From contig JALCNP010000003.1 in the NCBI GenBank assembly GCA_022649135.1, positions 62,001 to 126,000 of the forward strand: a DNA stretch of 64,000 nt, in the 5' to 3' direction. Positions 46,127 through 55,253 of the stretch are shown here, one piece after another; the stretch's first letter is position 1; each line of letters starts with the position of its first letter. The notes below the pieces were generated by a model. That model did no database searches. It was not told the origin of the DNA and saw only the letters and a program-made list of their open reading frames with translations. This stretch comes from Bifidobacterium sp. Its GTDB lineage: Bacteria > Actinomycetota > Actinomycetes > Actinomycetales > Bifidobacteriaceae. A program made the position numbers and the translations under genes.

Positions 46127-46966
46127 CTAGTGCAGCTGGTTCGTCACTCTGGCGACGTGCAGGCTCAGATATGCGATCTCGTCCTCGCTGATGTCGGCAC
46201 CCAGACGAAGCTCGAGGACCGACGCTATGGTCAGCGCGCAGTGCCGGGCATCGGGGTAGGACTCCCGAATGGCCTGCTCTATCGGTTCCGCCTCGTGCCG
46301 CAACTGCTGATGTTCGTGAATGCGCACGAAAAGGTACCGCAGGTGCGTGATGAAACGTCCCACATTGACCGAATCCTGGTCGAGGGTGATGCCGTAGCTG
46401 TGTTCGATGACGTCAAGAATCTGCTGGATGATGCCGGTCATCGTGTAGGTGTAGGACAAGTCGCCCGAGGAGAATCCGGCGTTCACCAGGTGCAGGGCGA
46501 TTGCGGTCCGCTCGTCCTCCGGAAGAGGCTCGTCCAGACGCTTGTTGATCGATGAAAGCAGTGCGCTCGCCCGTGAATACTCCCCGGGGTAGAGGCTGCG
46601 CACCTCGCCTTTGAGCGGATAGGCGACATTGAGCCCCTGCCCGTTTCTGAGGATCGCGTTGGAGATGTGGTCCGACAGGGCGAGCACCAGGGTCGGGCTG
46701 GACATCTCGCGCTCGTCCAGCTGTGCCTCGTGCATGGCGTCGACGACGATGCGGATGATCTCCGGCGGTATGTCCGAGAGCATCTGCGCCAGATGGTCGG
46801 GGTCGCGGCCGTCCGCGGGGACGAAGGTCCTCACGACCTTCGAGTCGTCGACTTTCTGGCCCGGCTTGGCTTGGAAACCTAGTCCGCGGCCGGTGAGAAT
46901 CACGTCGTCGCCCGAGCCGTTCTTGGCGAGGACGACGTTGTTGTTGAACACACGAAGTATTTCCAT
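46127..46966 (-). CDS. BglG/LicT-family transcription antiterminator
   Basis: The 279-residue protein has an N-terminal RNA-binding CAT domain (MEILRVFNNNVVLAKN, GRGLGFQAKPGQKVD) and two PTS-regulation domains with their conserved His residues (VDAMHEAQ, ALSDHIS, FITHLRYLFVRIHEHQQL). Such proteins bind a 29-nt RNA hairpin and stop a terminator from forming; their activity is set by PTS phosphorylation. The gene follows the PTS gene after 17 bases on the same strand. Its likely RNA target lies in the leader of the divergent sugar porter. Confidence 0.92.
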   Translation of the reverse strand: MEILRVFNNNVVLAKNGSGDDVILTGRGLGFQAKPGQKVDDSKVVRTFVPADGRDPDHLAQMLSDIPPEIIRIVVDAMHEAQLDEREMSSPTLVLALSDHISNAILRNGQGLNVAYPLKGEVRSLYPGEYSRASALLSSINKRLDEPLPEDERTAIALHLVNAGFSSGDLSYTYTMTGIIQQILDVIEHSYGITLDQDSVNVGRFITHLRYLFVRIHEHQQLRHEAEPIEQAIRESYPDARHCALTIASVLELRLGADISEDEIAYLSLHVARVTNQLH

Positions 46967-46983
46967 GGCATTCCACCATCCTC

Positions 46984-49143
46984 TCAGCGTATGACCTCGA
47001 TCACGGGGTCTCCGACCCTGACGTCCCTGCCCGTGAGCGGGGTGACCGATCTCATTCCCGTGGTGTTGGTCACGGTGACAATCGTAGCCGTGCCGTGGCC
47101 CTTCGCGGCTATTTTCGCGAAATCGACCGTGGCCAGAAGATCCCCGGGCCGTACCCGGTCGCCTTTGCCGGCTGTCACGGTGAATCCGACGCCGCCCATG
47201 CGCACGGTGTCGATGCCGATGTGGATGAGGACCTCGACTCCGGTGTCGGTTTTGATTCCGAATACGTGTCCTGTTCGGGCGGCCGTTCTCACGACGCCCC
47301 CGACCGGCGCCCTCACCTCGCATTCGGTGGGTATCACGGCGACTCCCTCGCCGAGCGCCCCGGAGGCGAACACCGGGTCTCCCGTCTCCGCCAGCGTTGT
47401 CACATGTCCCGCGATGGGGGCCAGGATGCGCTCCGTGGTCTGGTCGGGTTCGGCGGCCTCTGGCCGAGGGGATCGCGATTCGCGCGCGGGGGATGGCGTC
47501 AGAGGCGGTGCCGACGGCATCGGCACCGTATGTGGTACGGTTTCGTCGTCGTCGTCGTCGACGGCGGGGGCGGGAGGCGTGCGTCGCGACGGGGTGCGTG
47601 CCCGGGTTCTCCGGGGGCTCGCGGTCTGCGCCATGTGGGCCCTCTGTTCGGGTGTGCGATAGTCGAGGGTGACGATAAGGGACATGGAGACGAGGAACGC
47701 CACCGCTATGGACACCGCGTACACCCACATGCGGCTGAAAACGGGTATGGTGAGCAGCGAGGCGAATGCGAACGTGGACGTGGTCACTCCGTGAACCATC
47801 CCGCCGGACGGCACGACGGAGGGGAACAGCCAGCCCATCACCGCGATGGTGATGCCTCCCGCCGCACAGCCGATAAGCAGACGCTTGTACACCAGCTTGT
47901 ACCGCAGGTGGATTCCGTACAGCGATGGTTCGGAGATGCCTCCCAGAAGCCCGGCGGCCAGGGCGCCGAGCGATGTCTGCCGCATCTCCTTGTTCCCGTC
48001 GCGTATCGAGAGGATCAGGACGCCGGCCGTCGCGCCGAAACAGGAGAAGTTCCACACTCCCATGGGCGCCTGGATGAAATCGTATCCGAGCGTCTGAATG
48101 TTCATGAGCATCAGGGCGTTCAGCGGCCAGTGGAGGCCGAGCGGCACCAGGAAGGGGTAAAGCATCGGTATCAGGACGGCGAACACGAAGGGCGCGTGGA
48201 GGTTCATCCACGAGAGGCCAACCCCCAGCCAGCTGCCCGCGATGACTCCGATGGGGCCGATGACGAATGCGGTGAGAGACCCGACGATGATCATGGAGAA
48301 GAAGGGGACGAATACCAGCTGGATTCCCTCGGGGATGATTCGTTTCAGACCGTGGTAGACAAGCGCAAGCGCCGCGGCCATGAGAAGGGGAACGAAGACG
48401 TTGCCGCTGTAGTCGTTGAGCAGCATAGGCAGACCGAAGACCCTGGTCGTGCAGGACGTGGTGCCCAGCGTCGAGTTCGTCGAGCAGAGGGTCACGCCCT
48501 TCCATTTCCTCGCGTTCATGAGATCCGCGAACTGGGGGGTCATGAGCATGGCCATGATGGCCCCGCCCAGCCACGGATCCACCTTGAGTTTTTTCGACGC
48601 GTTGTATGCCACCATGATGGGAAGGAAATAGAACACGCCCTTCCAGATGGCCTTGATGAACATGAGGGAGGTGCTGCCCTCATCGCCGTGGATCGCCCCC
48701 ACGGAGATGAAAAGGTTGACCAGCGTGATGATGATGGATGCGCCGAGCAGCACCCCGAGAATGGGGCGGAACGAGTCGGAAAGATATTCGAAGAAGGAGT
48801 CGAGCCAGGCCATTCTCCTTGTGGTCGGGGCCGTCGTCGTCCCTGCCGTGCCTGCGGGGGAATCGGCGAAAGACGTTTCCTCCGAATCCCGATGGTTCAT
48901 TGAGGGAAGTCGCATGATGTCCTCATACACCGACGCGACGGCACCCCCGATGACCACCTGGTATCGGTTGCCGGATTGCGGGACGGCGCCCAGAACCCCT
49001 GCGATGGTCTCCAGCTTCGATTGGTCGACCCGGTTCGCGTCGGCAAGTTCGAAACGAAGCCGAGTTGCGCAATGGGTCAGGCCGGTGATGTTGTCCGACC
49101 CTCCGATTGCCTCGACGATCCGTGGCGCTGGAGATTCAGCCAT
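46984..49143 (-). CDS. PTS permease EIIBCA, beta-glucoside/glucose type
   Basis: The 719-residue protein imports and phosphorylates a sugar. IIB is at the N-terminus with the phospho-Cys in GLTHCATRLRF (C25), IIC spans about residues 110-460, then comes a Pro/Arg/Asp-rich linker, and IIA is at the C-terminus with the His pair around LIHIGIDTVRMGG. By sequence it is a beta-glucoside-family EII. From memory, Bifidobacterium longum has a similar EII that is glucose-specific and lies next to the glcP symporter, so glucose is plausible. ATG 49143 follows GGAAGGAG. Confidence 0.92.
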   Translation of the reverse strand: MAESPAPRIVEAIGGSDNITGLTHCATRLRFELADANRVDQSKLETIAGVLGAVPQSGNRYQVVIGGAVASVYEDIMRLPSMNHRDSEETSFADSPAGTAGTTTAPTTRRMAWLDSFFEYLSDSFRPILGVLLGASIIITLVNLFISVGAIHGDEGSTSLMFIKAIWKGVFYFLPIMVAYNASKKLKVDPWLGGAIMAMLMTPQFADLMNARKWKGVTLCSTNSTLGTTSCTTRVFGLPMLLNDYSGNVFVPLLMAAALALVYHGLKRIIPEGIQLVFVPFFSMIIVGSLTAFVIGPIGVIAGSWLGVGLSWMNLHAPFVFAVLIPMLYPFLVPLGLHWPLNALMLMNIQTLGYDFIQAPMGVWNFSCFGATAGVLILSIRDGNKEMRQTSLGALAAGLLGGISEPSLYGIHLRYKLVYKRLLIGCAAGGITIAVMGWLFPSVVPSGGMVHGVTTSTFAFASLLTIPVFSRMWVYAVSIAVAFLVSMSLIVTLDYRTPEQRAHMAQTASPRRTRARTPSRRTPPAPAVDDDDDETVPHTVPMPSAPPLTPSPARESRSPRPEAAEPDQTTERILAPIAGHVTTLAETGDPVFASGALGEGVAVIPTECEVRAPVGGVVRTAARTGHVFGIKTDTGVEVLIHIGIDTVRMGGVGFTVTAGKGDRVRPGDLLATVDFAKIAAKGHGTATIVTVTNTTGMRSVTPLTGRDVRVGDPVIEVIR

Positions 49144-49407
49144 CAGACGGCTCCTTCCGTTGACCGTTCGACCGGCGCCCGACCGAGTCGCCGATCCATT
49201 CCCGGGGCGGCAGGCGCGGGACCTTCGGGGTTCATCCATATACCCGGAATGCGACGAACGATGCGCCCTGCAGCTGTGGCCGGTTCGACCTGCAACTGCG
49301 CATAAGGCGAAACTAGGCCATGACCTGGGATTTTCCGCTCACCGACAACATCGGCGTGTCTTGTTCGCCGTGGGTCGTAATGTAGGTTACCAGCAACATT
49401 ACCAACA

Positions 49408-49436
49408 GGGTTGTAACTCTCGATAGAGGCAAGACC
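49408..49436 (+). promoter_or_regulatory. RNA antiterminator (RAT) target of a LicT/BglG protein
   Basis: A 29-nt element begins GGGTTGTAACTC and ends AGGCAAGACC. It has the length, the GGxTTGTxACT 5' arm and the AGGCAAxACC 3' arm of known RAT sequences. Its last bases overlap the left arm of the terminator stem, so forming the RAT excludes the terminator. It lies in the plus-strand leader of the sugar porter, about 120 bases before its start. Confidence 0.85.
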
Positions 49437-49476
49437 TGGGAAGACGAAGATATTTCGTCGGCCCAGGTCTTTTTTT
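49431..49476 (+). terminator. Attenuator terminator in the sugar-porter leader
   Basis: AAGACCTGGG pairs with CCCAGGTCTT and the inner GACGA with TCGTC. A run of seven T follows. It is an intrinsic terminator placed before, not after, the gene, and it overlaps the RAT element by six bases. Confidence 0.85.
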
Positions 49477-49555
49477 GTTGCGAGAGCCACGGTAGGACGC
49501 ACGAGCGGTACGGATTCGTGCGTGATCCACTCAAGGACGATGGAAAGGACCAGCA

Positions 49556-51043
49556 ATGACGACGGCAAGTAGATCTACTTCCACGGCTGCGGACGATGCC
49601 CCCGCATCGGAGGCGCTGCAGGATGCGTTCGACACCACGAGGGACACTCTGGAAAAGGCGGAGGCGCACGTCACCTCCACGCGATTCCCCCTCAACAGCG
49701 CGTTCATCTTCACCTTCGGAGCCTTGGGGGGGATGCTGTTCGGCTTCGATACGGGAATCATCTCCGGTGCGTCCCCGCTTATCGAATCGGATTTCGGCCT
49801 CAGCGTCGCGCAGACAGGCCTCATCACCTCGTCGGTGCTCATCGGCTCATGCGCCGGGGCGCTGTCGATCGGTTCGCTCTCCGACCGTTTCGGTCGCAAA
49901 AAACTGCTGATCGTCTCGGCGATTCTTTTCCTGCTCGGATCCGGTCTGTGCGCCAGCGCCACGGGGTTCGCGATGATGGTGGGGGCGCGCATCGTTCTCG
50001 GTCTCGCCGTCGGCGCCGCCTCGGCCCTTACCCCGGCCTATCTTGCCGAACTCGCGCCCAAGGAGAGGCGCGGATCTCTTTCCACTCTGTTCCAGCTCAT
50101 GATCACGTTCGGAATCCTGCTGGCCTATGCGTCCAACCTCGGGTTTCTCCACCACAATCTTCTCGGCTTCGCGGACTGGCGGTGGATGCTGGGGTCGGCT
50201 CTGGTGCCGGCCGCCCTTCTGCTCATCGGAGGTCTTCTTCTGCCCGAGTCCCCTCGCTACCTGGTGAACAAGGGCGACGTCAAAGGCGCATTCAAGACGC
50301 TTGCCCTGATTCGGCAGGACACCGACCAGTCGCAGGTGCAGCTTGAACTGGACGAGATCAAGGAGGTCGCCGCGCATGACACCAAGGGCGGTGTGCGCGA
50401 GCTCTTCCGCATCGCCAGGCCCGCGCTCGTGGCTGCCGTGGGTGTCATGCTGTTCCAGCAGCTTGTCGGCATCAATTCCGTGATCTATTTTCTTCCGCAG
50501 GTGTTCATCAAGGGGTTCGGATTCCCCGAGGCGAATGCAATCTGGGTTTCCGTGGGCATAGGCGTGGTCAATTTCGCAAGCACCATCGTCGCCACGATCA
50601 TCATGGACAAATTCCCCCGCAAACGGCTGCTTGTGTTCGGCTCGATCGTCATGACCGTGTCCCTTGCGATCCTCTCGATACTGAATTTCGTGGGTGACGT
50701 CTCGTCCATGGCGGTGCCGACCATGGCCCTGATCGCCTTCTACATCCTGGGGTTCGCCGTCTCCTGGGGGCCGATCGGATGGGTGCTGATGGGGGAGATC
50801 TTCCCGCTCAGCGTGCGTGGCATCGGTTCGTCCTTCGGCTCGGCGGCCAACTGGATCGGCAATTTCGTCGTCTCCCAGTTCTTCCTCATGCTGCTTTCGG
50901 CCTTTGGCAACAACGTCGGCGGTCCCTTTGCCATATTCGGCGTGTTCGCCGCGCTCTCGATTCCCTTCGTGATTCATTTCGTGCCCGAGACGCGCGGAAA
51001 GTCATTGGAGAGGATTGAGGAGGAGATGTCGGCGGGCAGATGA
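49556..51043 (+). CDS. MFS sugar porter, glucose/galactose (GlcP-like)
   Basis: The 495-residue product has the sugar-porter signatures: GGMLFGFDTGIISGA in helix 1, DRFGRKK in loop 2-3, PESPRYLV after helix 6, QQLVGINSVIYFLPQ in helix 7 and the C-terminal VPETRGKSLERIEEEM. It imports hexose by proton symport. It is divergent from the PTS gene, and the RAT-terminator leader suggests its expression depends on the LicT-type antiterminator and so on PTS activity. Residues 1-45 are a polar extension. Confidence 0.9.
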   Translation: MTTASRSTSTAADDAPASEALQDAFDTTRDTLEKAEAHVTSTRFPLNSAFIFTFGALGGMLFGFDTGIISGASPLIESDFGLSVAQTGLITSSVLIGSCAGALSIGSLSDRFGRKKLLIVSAILFLLGSGLCASATGFAMMVGARIVLGLAVGAASALTPAYLAELAPKERRGSLSTLFQLMITFGILLAYASNLGFLHHNLLGFADWRWMLGSALVPAALLLIGGLLLPESPRYLVNKGDVKGAFKTLALIRQDTDQSQVQLELDEIKEVAAHDTKGGVRELFRIARPALVAAVGVMLFQQLVGINSVIYFLPQVFIKGFGFPEANAIWVSVGIGVVNFASTIVATIIMDKFPRKRLLVFGSIVMTVSLAILSILNFVGDVSSMAVPTMALIAFYILGFAVSWGPIGWVLMGEIFPLSVRGIGSSFGSAANWIGNFVVSQFFLMLLSAFGNNVGGPFAIFGVFAALSIPFVIHFVPETRGKSLERIEEEMSAGR

Positions 51044-51108
51044 TTTCCGGATCGCGACATCGTCGGGTTCACTGTGGACGGATGTTCCGCCGACGGTGCA
51101 CCGTCTGC

Positions 51109-51153
51109 GGATGTCCTGTTGATGGATGTCCTGTTGATGGATGTCCTGTCGGC
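51109..51153. repeat. 15-bp tandem repeat, three copies
   Basis: The unit GGATGTCCTGTTGAT occurs at 51109, 51124 and, with changes at its end, 51139. It is in the gap between the sugar porter and the convergent MarR gene. No other feature is seen in 51044-51300. Confidence 0.85.
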
Positions 51154-51300
51154 GGATGAACTGAACAATGGGTGGGGAACCGTTGCCGATGCGCACTTAG
51201 CTGCGTGCGGTACGGTTCCCCGCCTGCCTTTCTCCCTTCGGGCCGCCGTCGGTGAACTCCTCGACCGGGGGCACGCAGACCCCGTCAAACGCGGTGCCTG

Positions 51301-51368
51301 TGTTCCTGTGCAACTTATGTTCCTGTGCGATTTGTGTCCCTGTGCGACTTGTGTTCCTGTGCAGCGGA
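51301..51368. repeat. 17-bp tandem repeat, four copies, overlapping the MarR 3' end
   Basis: The unit TGTTCCTGTGCGACTTG recurs at 51301, 51318, 51335 and 51352 with a few substitutions. The last copies encode the C-terminus of the MarR protein. Because 17 is not a multiple of 3, a change in copy number would change the protein's C-terminal frame. Confidence 0.85.
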
Positions 51369-51806
51369 CTGCGTGGCCTCGGGCTCGAGCCGACCCGTGA
51401 GCGAACGGACGATTCGCTCGATGCCGCTCATCAGCTCGCTGCGTTCCGTCACTCCGGTTTCGTCGAAGCGCTCGCTCCACCAGTCCCTGCGTATGCGGCG
51501 GACCGTGCCGACGGCGTTTTCCCCGGCATCGGTCGGTTCGAGCAGTACCGATTTGCCCCGGCCCGGGACGCGGCGGACGTATCCGGAGGATTCGAGTCTG
51601 GCCACCTCGCGTGTGGTGAGGCCTTTGTCGATTGCGAGATAGTCAGAGATGCGCCGCTGATTGATGCGGGGGGAGTCGTGCACGGCGAGCAGGATGCATG
51701 CCGCGGTCGGATTGAGGCCGAGGCCTCGGAACGCCTGGGCCGTGTCCTTGTAGTACGAGCGGTGGAGTATCGATATGTCCTGAGCCAGATAACCCAGATC
51801 GCGCAT
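51315..51806 (-). CDS. MarR-family transcriptional regulator
   Basis: The 163-residue protein is a winged-helix MarR: LNPTAACILLAVHDSP, RRISDYLAIDKGLTTREVARLESSGYVRRV and the wing GRGKSVLLEPTDAG. The final 15-20 residues are hydrophilic (KSHRDTNRTGT) and come from a 17-bp repeat array. It is divergent from an acetolactate synthase gene whose promoter contains a 7-bp-arm palindrome, its likely operator. Confidence 0.85.
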   Translation of the reverse strand: MRDLGYLAQDISILHRSYYKDTAQAFRGLGLNPTAACILLAVHDSPRINQRRISDYLAIDKGLTTREVARLESSGYVRRVPGRGKSVLLEPTDAGENAVGTVRRIRRDWWSERFDETGVTERSELMSGIERIVRSLTGRLEPEATQSAAQEHKSHRDTNRTGT

Positions 51807-51918
51807 TGGTCACCTCCCGGCAACAATTCTTCGCATCCATTGTGGCATGCGGTCTGGTCGTGTGGTCTGTGTCATGGGGGAGTGAGGTGAATCACAGGGG
51901 AAACGCCATCCGATGTGT

Positions 51919-51947
51919 TGACTTATCAACATAAGTCTTCTAGTTTT
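51919..51947 (+). promoter_or_regulatory. Promoter of the acetolactate synthase gene with MarR-type operator
   Basis: TTGACT and TAGTTT are spaced by 17 bases. GACTTAT-CAAC-ATAAGTC (51921-51938) is a perfect inverted repeat covering the -35 and spacer, a standard place for a MarR dimer. The MarR start codon is 113 bases away on the opposite strand. Confidence 0.7.
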
Positions 51948-52020
51948 CGAAAAGAGCGTTGACGAGGGCCCGCCACGAAGGCAGCGCGGGCGGGCACCCG
52001 GCACGCCGGCTGAACGACAC

Positions 52021-52087
52021 ATAACCACACATAACGACACATAACGACACATAACGACACATAACGACACATAACGACACATAACAC
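52021..52087. repeat. 10-bp tandem repeat in the leader of the acetolactate synthase gene
   Basis: The unit ATAACGACAC repeats about 6.5 times without interruption (the first copy reads ATAACCACAC). It lies between the promoter and the ribosome-binding site (AGAGGT, about 52109), so it is in the transcribed leader. Confidence 0.95.
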
Positions 52088-52118
52088 GGTATAACAAGCC
52101 ACAACATAGAGGTCCGAA

Positions 52119-53864
52119 ATGCAGGTAAGCGAAACGTCCCCCGTCACTGAAACGGATGCGGTCGGCACGGCGAAGATCAAGGCGTCTCGGGCGCTGGTCC
52201 AATCGATGATCGACCACGGGATCCGCTATGTCTTCGGCATCCCGGGCGCAAAGGTCGACCAGCTTTTCGAGACTCTCCAATACTCCACCGCCCCGGGCAC
52301 TCCCAAGCTCATCATCACCAGACACGAACAGGATGCCGCGTTGATGGCGGCCGGCGTCGGTCGTATGACCGGCACCCCCGGAGTGGTCATCGCCACCTCC
52401 GGACCCGGAACCTCGAATCTTGCCACCGGTCTGGTCACCGCCACCGCCGAAGGTGACCCTGTTATCGCCATCGGCGGGCAGGTTCCGCGCAACGACGTCT
52501 CTCGCCTGACCCACCAGAGCATCGACAGTCGCAGCATGATGGCGCCGATCACCAAAAGCAGCGTGGAGGTCCAGGACCCCAACACCATCGCCGAGGCCTT
52601 CACCAACGCCTATGCGGTCGCGGTCAACTCCAAGAAGGGCGCCGCATTCCTCTCCGTGCCGCAGGACGTGATGGGCCATGAGGTGACGCCAGAACCGGTT
52701 ATGCGGATTCCCGAATACCAGCAGTAGGCGCCGGACCCCGCCGGCGTCGCCGCACTCGTCGAACGGATACGGCACGCCGATCTGCCCGTGGTCCTCGCCG
52801 GCATGAGAGCCTCGGAGGGCGAGGCCGCATGCGCCTTGCGACGTTTCCTTTCCATCAACCATCTTCCGGTCGTGGAGACCTTCCAGGGTGCGGGCGTCAT
52901 CCCTCATGATCTGGAAAGGCTCTACTTCGGCCGGGTGGGGCTTTTCCGCAATCAGCCGGGGGACGAGATCCTGCGTCGAAGCGACCTGGTCATCGCCGTC
53001 GGCTACGACCCCATCGAATACGAGGCCCGCAACTGGAACGCACAGGGAGACACCCCCATCATCTGCATCGATGACGTGATCCCCGAATTCAGCCGGGAGT
53101 ATCAGCCCGACACGGTGATCTCCCACGGCATCGCCCCGGTGCTCTCCGCCATCACCAGCCTGTGCGAGGCCGGTCGGGGCGAATCCTCATGGCATCTGCC
53201 GGAGGCTTCGCGAGTGTATCTCGCAGGGCTTCGCAAGCGGCTGGAAGAGAGCAGCGTGCCTCCCCGCGAATCCTTGGCCGCCGGCTCCGCGCTCGTCCAC
53301 CCGCTGCACATCATCAGCGAGCTGCAGCAACGGGTCAGCGACGATATGACCGTGAGCGTCGACGTGGGAAGCCACTACATCTGGATGGGCCGAAACTTCC
53401 GCAGCTATGAGCCCAGACACCTTCTTTTCAGCGATGGCATGCAGACTCTTGGCGTCGGACTGCCATGGGCGATCGCAGCGGCCCTGGTTCGCCCCGGCAG
53501 TACGGTCGTCTCGGTTTCGGGCGACGGTGGGTTCCTCTTCTCCGGACAGGAGCTGGATGTGGCCGTGCGCGAGCATCTGCGCATCGTGCAGCTGATCTGG
53601 AACGACGGCTACTACGACATGGTCCGCTTCCAGGAGATGTCCAAGTACGGAAGGGATGCGGGAGTCGCGCTCGGCCATGTCGATTTCGTGCGATACGCCG
53701 AAAGCTTTGGAGCCCACGGCATACGCGTCGACCAGAAGACGCCGCTCGGCGACGCGTTGGACTGGGCATTCGCCCAGGACGGCCCTGTCATCGTCGATAT
53801 ACCGGTTGATTACTCGCACAACCATGAGCTGAACGAATCCCTCATCGAGGACGCACTCAGCTGA
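52119..53864 (+). pseudogene. alsS: Catabolic acetolactate synthase (AlsS type) with one in-frame amber codon
   Basis: One continuous frame of 582 codons encodes a thiamine-diphosphate enzyme that condenses two pyruvates to acetolactate. The catalytic Glu is E70 in TRHEQDAAL, and the ThDP motif SGDGGFLF...WNDGYYDM is in the second half. The phrases SVEVQDPNTIAEA, YFGRVGLFRNQPGD and YDPIEYEARNW match AlsS rather than the FAD-dependent IlvB. A TAG at 52725-52727 follows two CAG codons and splits it after residue 202; a single C-to-T change would explain it. Everything downstream remains intact. Confidence 0.9.
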
Positions 53865-54601
53865 GGCGTGGCCGTGAGGCGCGCCGTCGCACTCGCGCGG
53901 GTCACTGCCTGCCATGCACGGCGACCCCGCGCTCTTCTGGATGGGCCCTGGTCCTGCATGCGACAAGGCGGGGGCGTCCGAAGGTGGTTGGACAGTGCGG
54001 CGGATTTGCCTCGGGAGAGCCGTCTGCGTTTCTTGAGCCAGACATGAGAGGGGGCCGTCTCGGGATGGCATCATGGTGTCCAACGACCGGTGGAAGGAGG
54101 ATGCGGATGAAGTTCTGGGGGTTCGGTGATCCGGTATCTTTTCGCGCGTCCTGTCCTGAGTCATATGTTCCACTGCTGTTCCGATACGATCATTTCAGGG
54201 TCACCGTAAGAGGGTTCATCGGAATCCTCATCACCTATCATTGGGGGTTGGACGGCGCGGACAGCCTTGCAAGGAATGTCCACGTCGTGCTCAATCCATC
54301 GCCGGATCACCTGTCGGGCAGTCCCAGGGATCTGGCTGACACGATCCGGCGACATCCACAGGCGCCGACGGATGTGCAGGGTGTTATCGATCTGCTGGAT
54401 TGGGCTTCAGAGGCTGATTGTCGCGGGGCATGAGGATTCGCGATGAGCGGACTCCATGCCGAATGGGATCCCGGAAGCACCCGTCGTCCCGGAGACCGGT
54501 TGCTTCCTGAGGTGGAGCCGGGTCAATGAATCGGGAGAACATCGACCAGCAATCGGTCCCGGGTCTGAGCTTGGTGCAGCAGTCCAACAGTTCAACAGTG
54601 C
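53865..54601. other. 737-bp stretch without a recognisable gene
   Basis: Short open frames exist on both strands (for example a minus-strand frame at 54161-54355 with a helix-turn-helix-like RQVIRRWIEH), but none has a ribosome-binding site and a recognisable family. With decayed genes on both sides, this is probably further gene debris. Confidence 0.4.
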
Positions 54602-55102
54602 ATTGCCACTTTTCTTTCCGCAGTGGCGGGATTCGACTCCGCGCTGCTGCCCGTGCTGCTGATGATCTACGGCATCGGTACCTTCGTCGGCAATATGGTC
54701 GGAGGACGCGCCGCCGATCGCTCGCTTGACCGCTCACTGCTTGTCTTCGTCGTCGGGCTTGCCGTTGTGCTTGCGCTCTTCGGATTCCTCGGACAACACC
54801 CCTGGGTCTTGCTGCCCGCCCTCGTGCTCTGGGGTGTATTAGGCTACGCCACTGCCCCGGGTCTCCATTTGCTACTGATGAACCACGTCTAGGGCGCTCC
54901 CGCCATCGGCTCGTCCATGAACATCGCCGCATTGAATATCGGCAATGCCATTGGGGCATGGCTGTGCGGCATTCCGACGGGTTCCGGCGGCGCCAACGCG
55001 CGAGGGGCGCTCTGGGTCGGAGCGGCGCTCGCTGGTGCAGCCGCGCTGGTCCTGCTACTTTCCGCACGGTGTGAAACGCAATCCACCGCAACCGAACAAT
55101 GA
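54602..55102 (+). pseudogene. MFS transporter remnant (DHA1/AraJ type), 5'-truncated with in-frame TAG
   Basis: One frame encodes the C-terminal half of a DHA1 exporter: ATFLSAVAGFDSALLPVLL, then GTFVGNMVGGRAADRS (a loop 8-9 motif), and SSMNIAALNIGNAIGAWLCG. A TAG at 54890-54892 interrupts it between HV and GAPAIGSS; the normal protein reads straight through this conserved segment. The first half of the gene is missing: similarity ends about 54602. Confidence 0.8.
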
Positions 55103-55253
55103 TGGAAGAGAGAGGGATCATCCTCGTTGTCGAGGAACATCATCGGTCAGAAGGGGAAGGCATCCTGCTGCATTGTCTGTCGGGTTTGGCGTGGTCCTTG
55201 GCGCGAAGCGGGTCGCGGTCGGTGAGGCCGTTGCCCGGTCCGGGAGTCCGGAG

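Noticed and set aside
53984..54433. Plus-strand frame of 149 codons
   Set aside because: No recognisable domain, mixed codon use and no clear start; it lies between decayed genes.
52725..54892. Recoding of TAG (for example pyrrolysine or suppressor use)
   Set aside because: Many intact genes here, including rho, end with TAG, and the two in-frame TAG codons are in a region with other gene damage.
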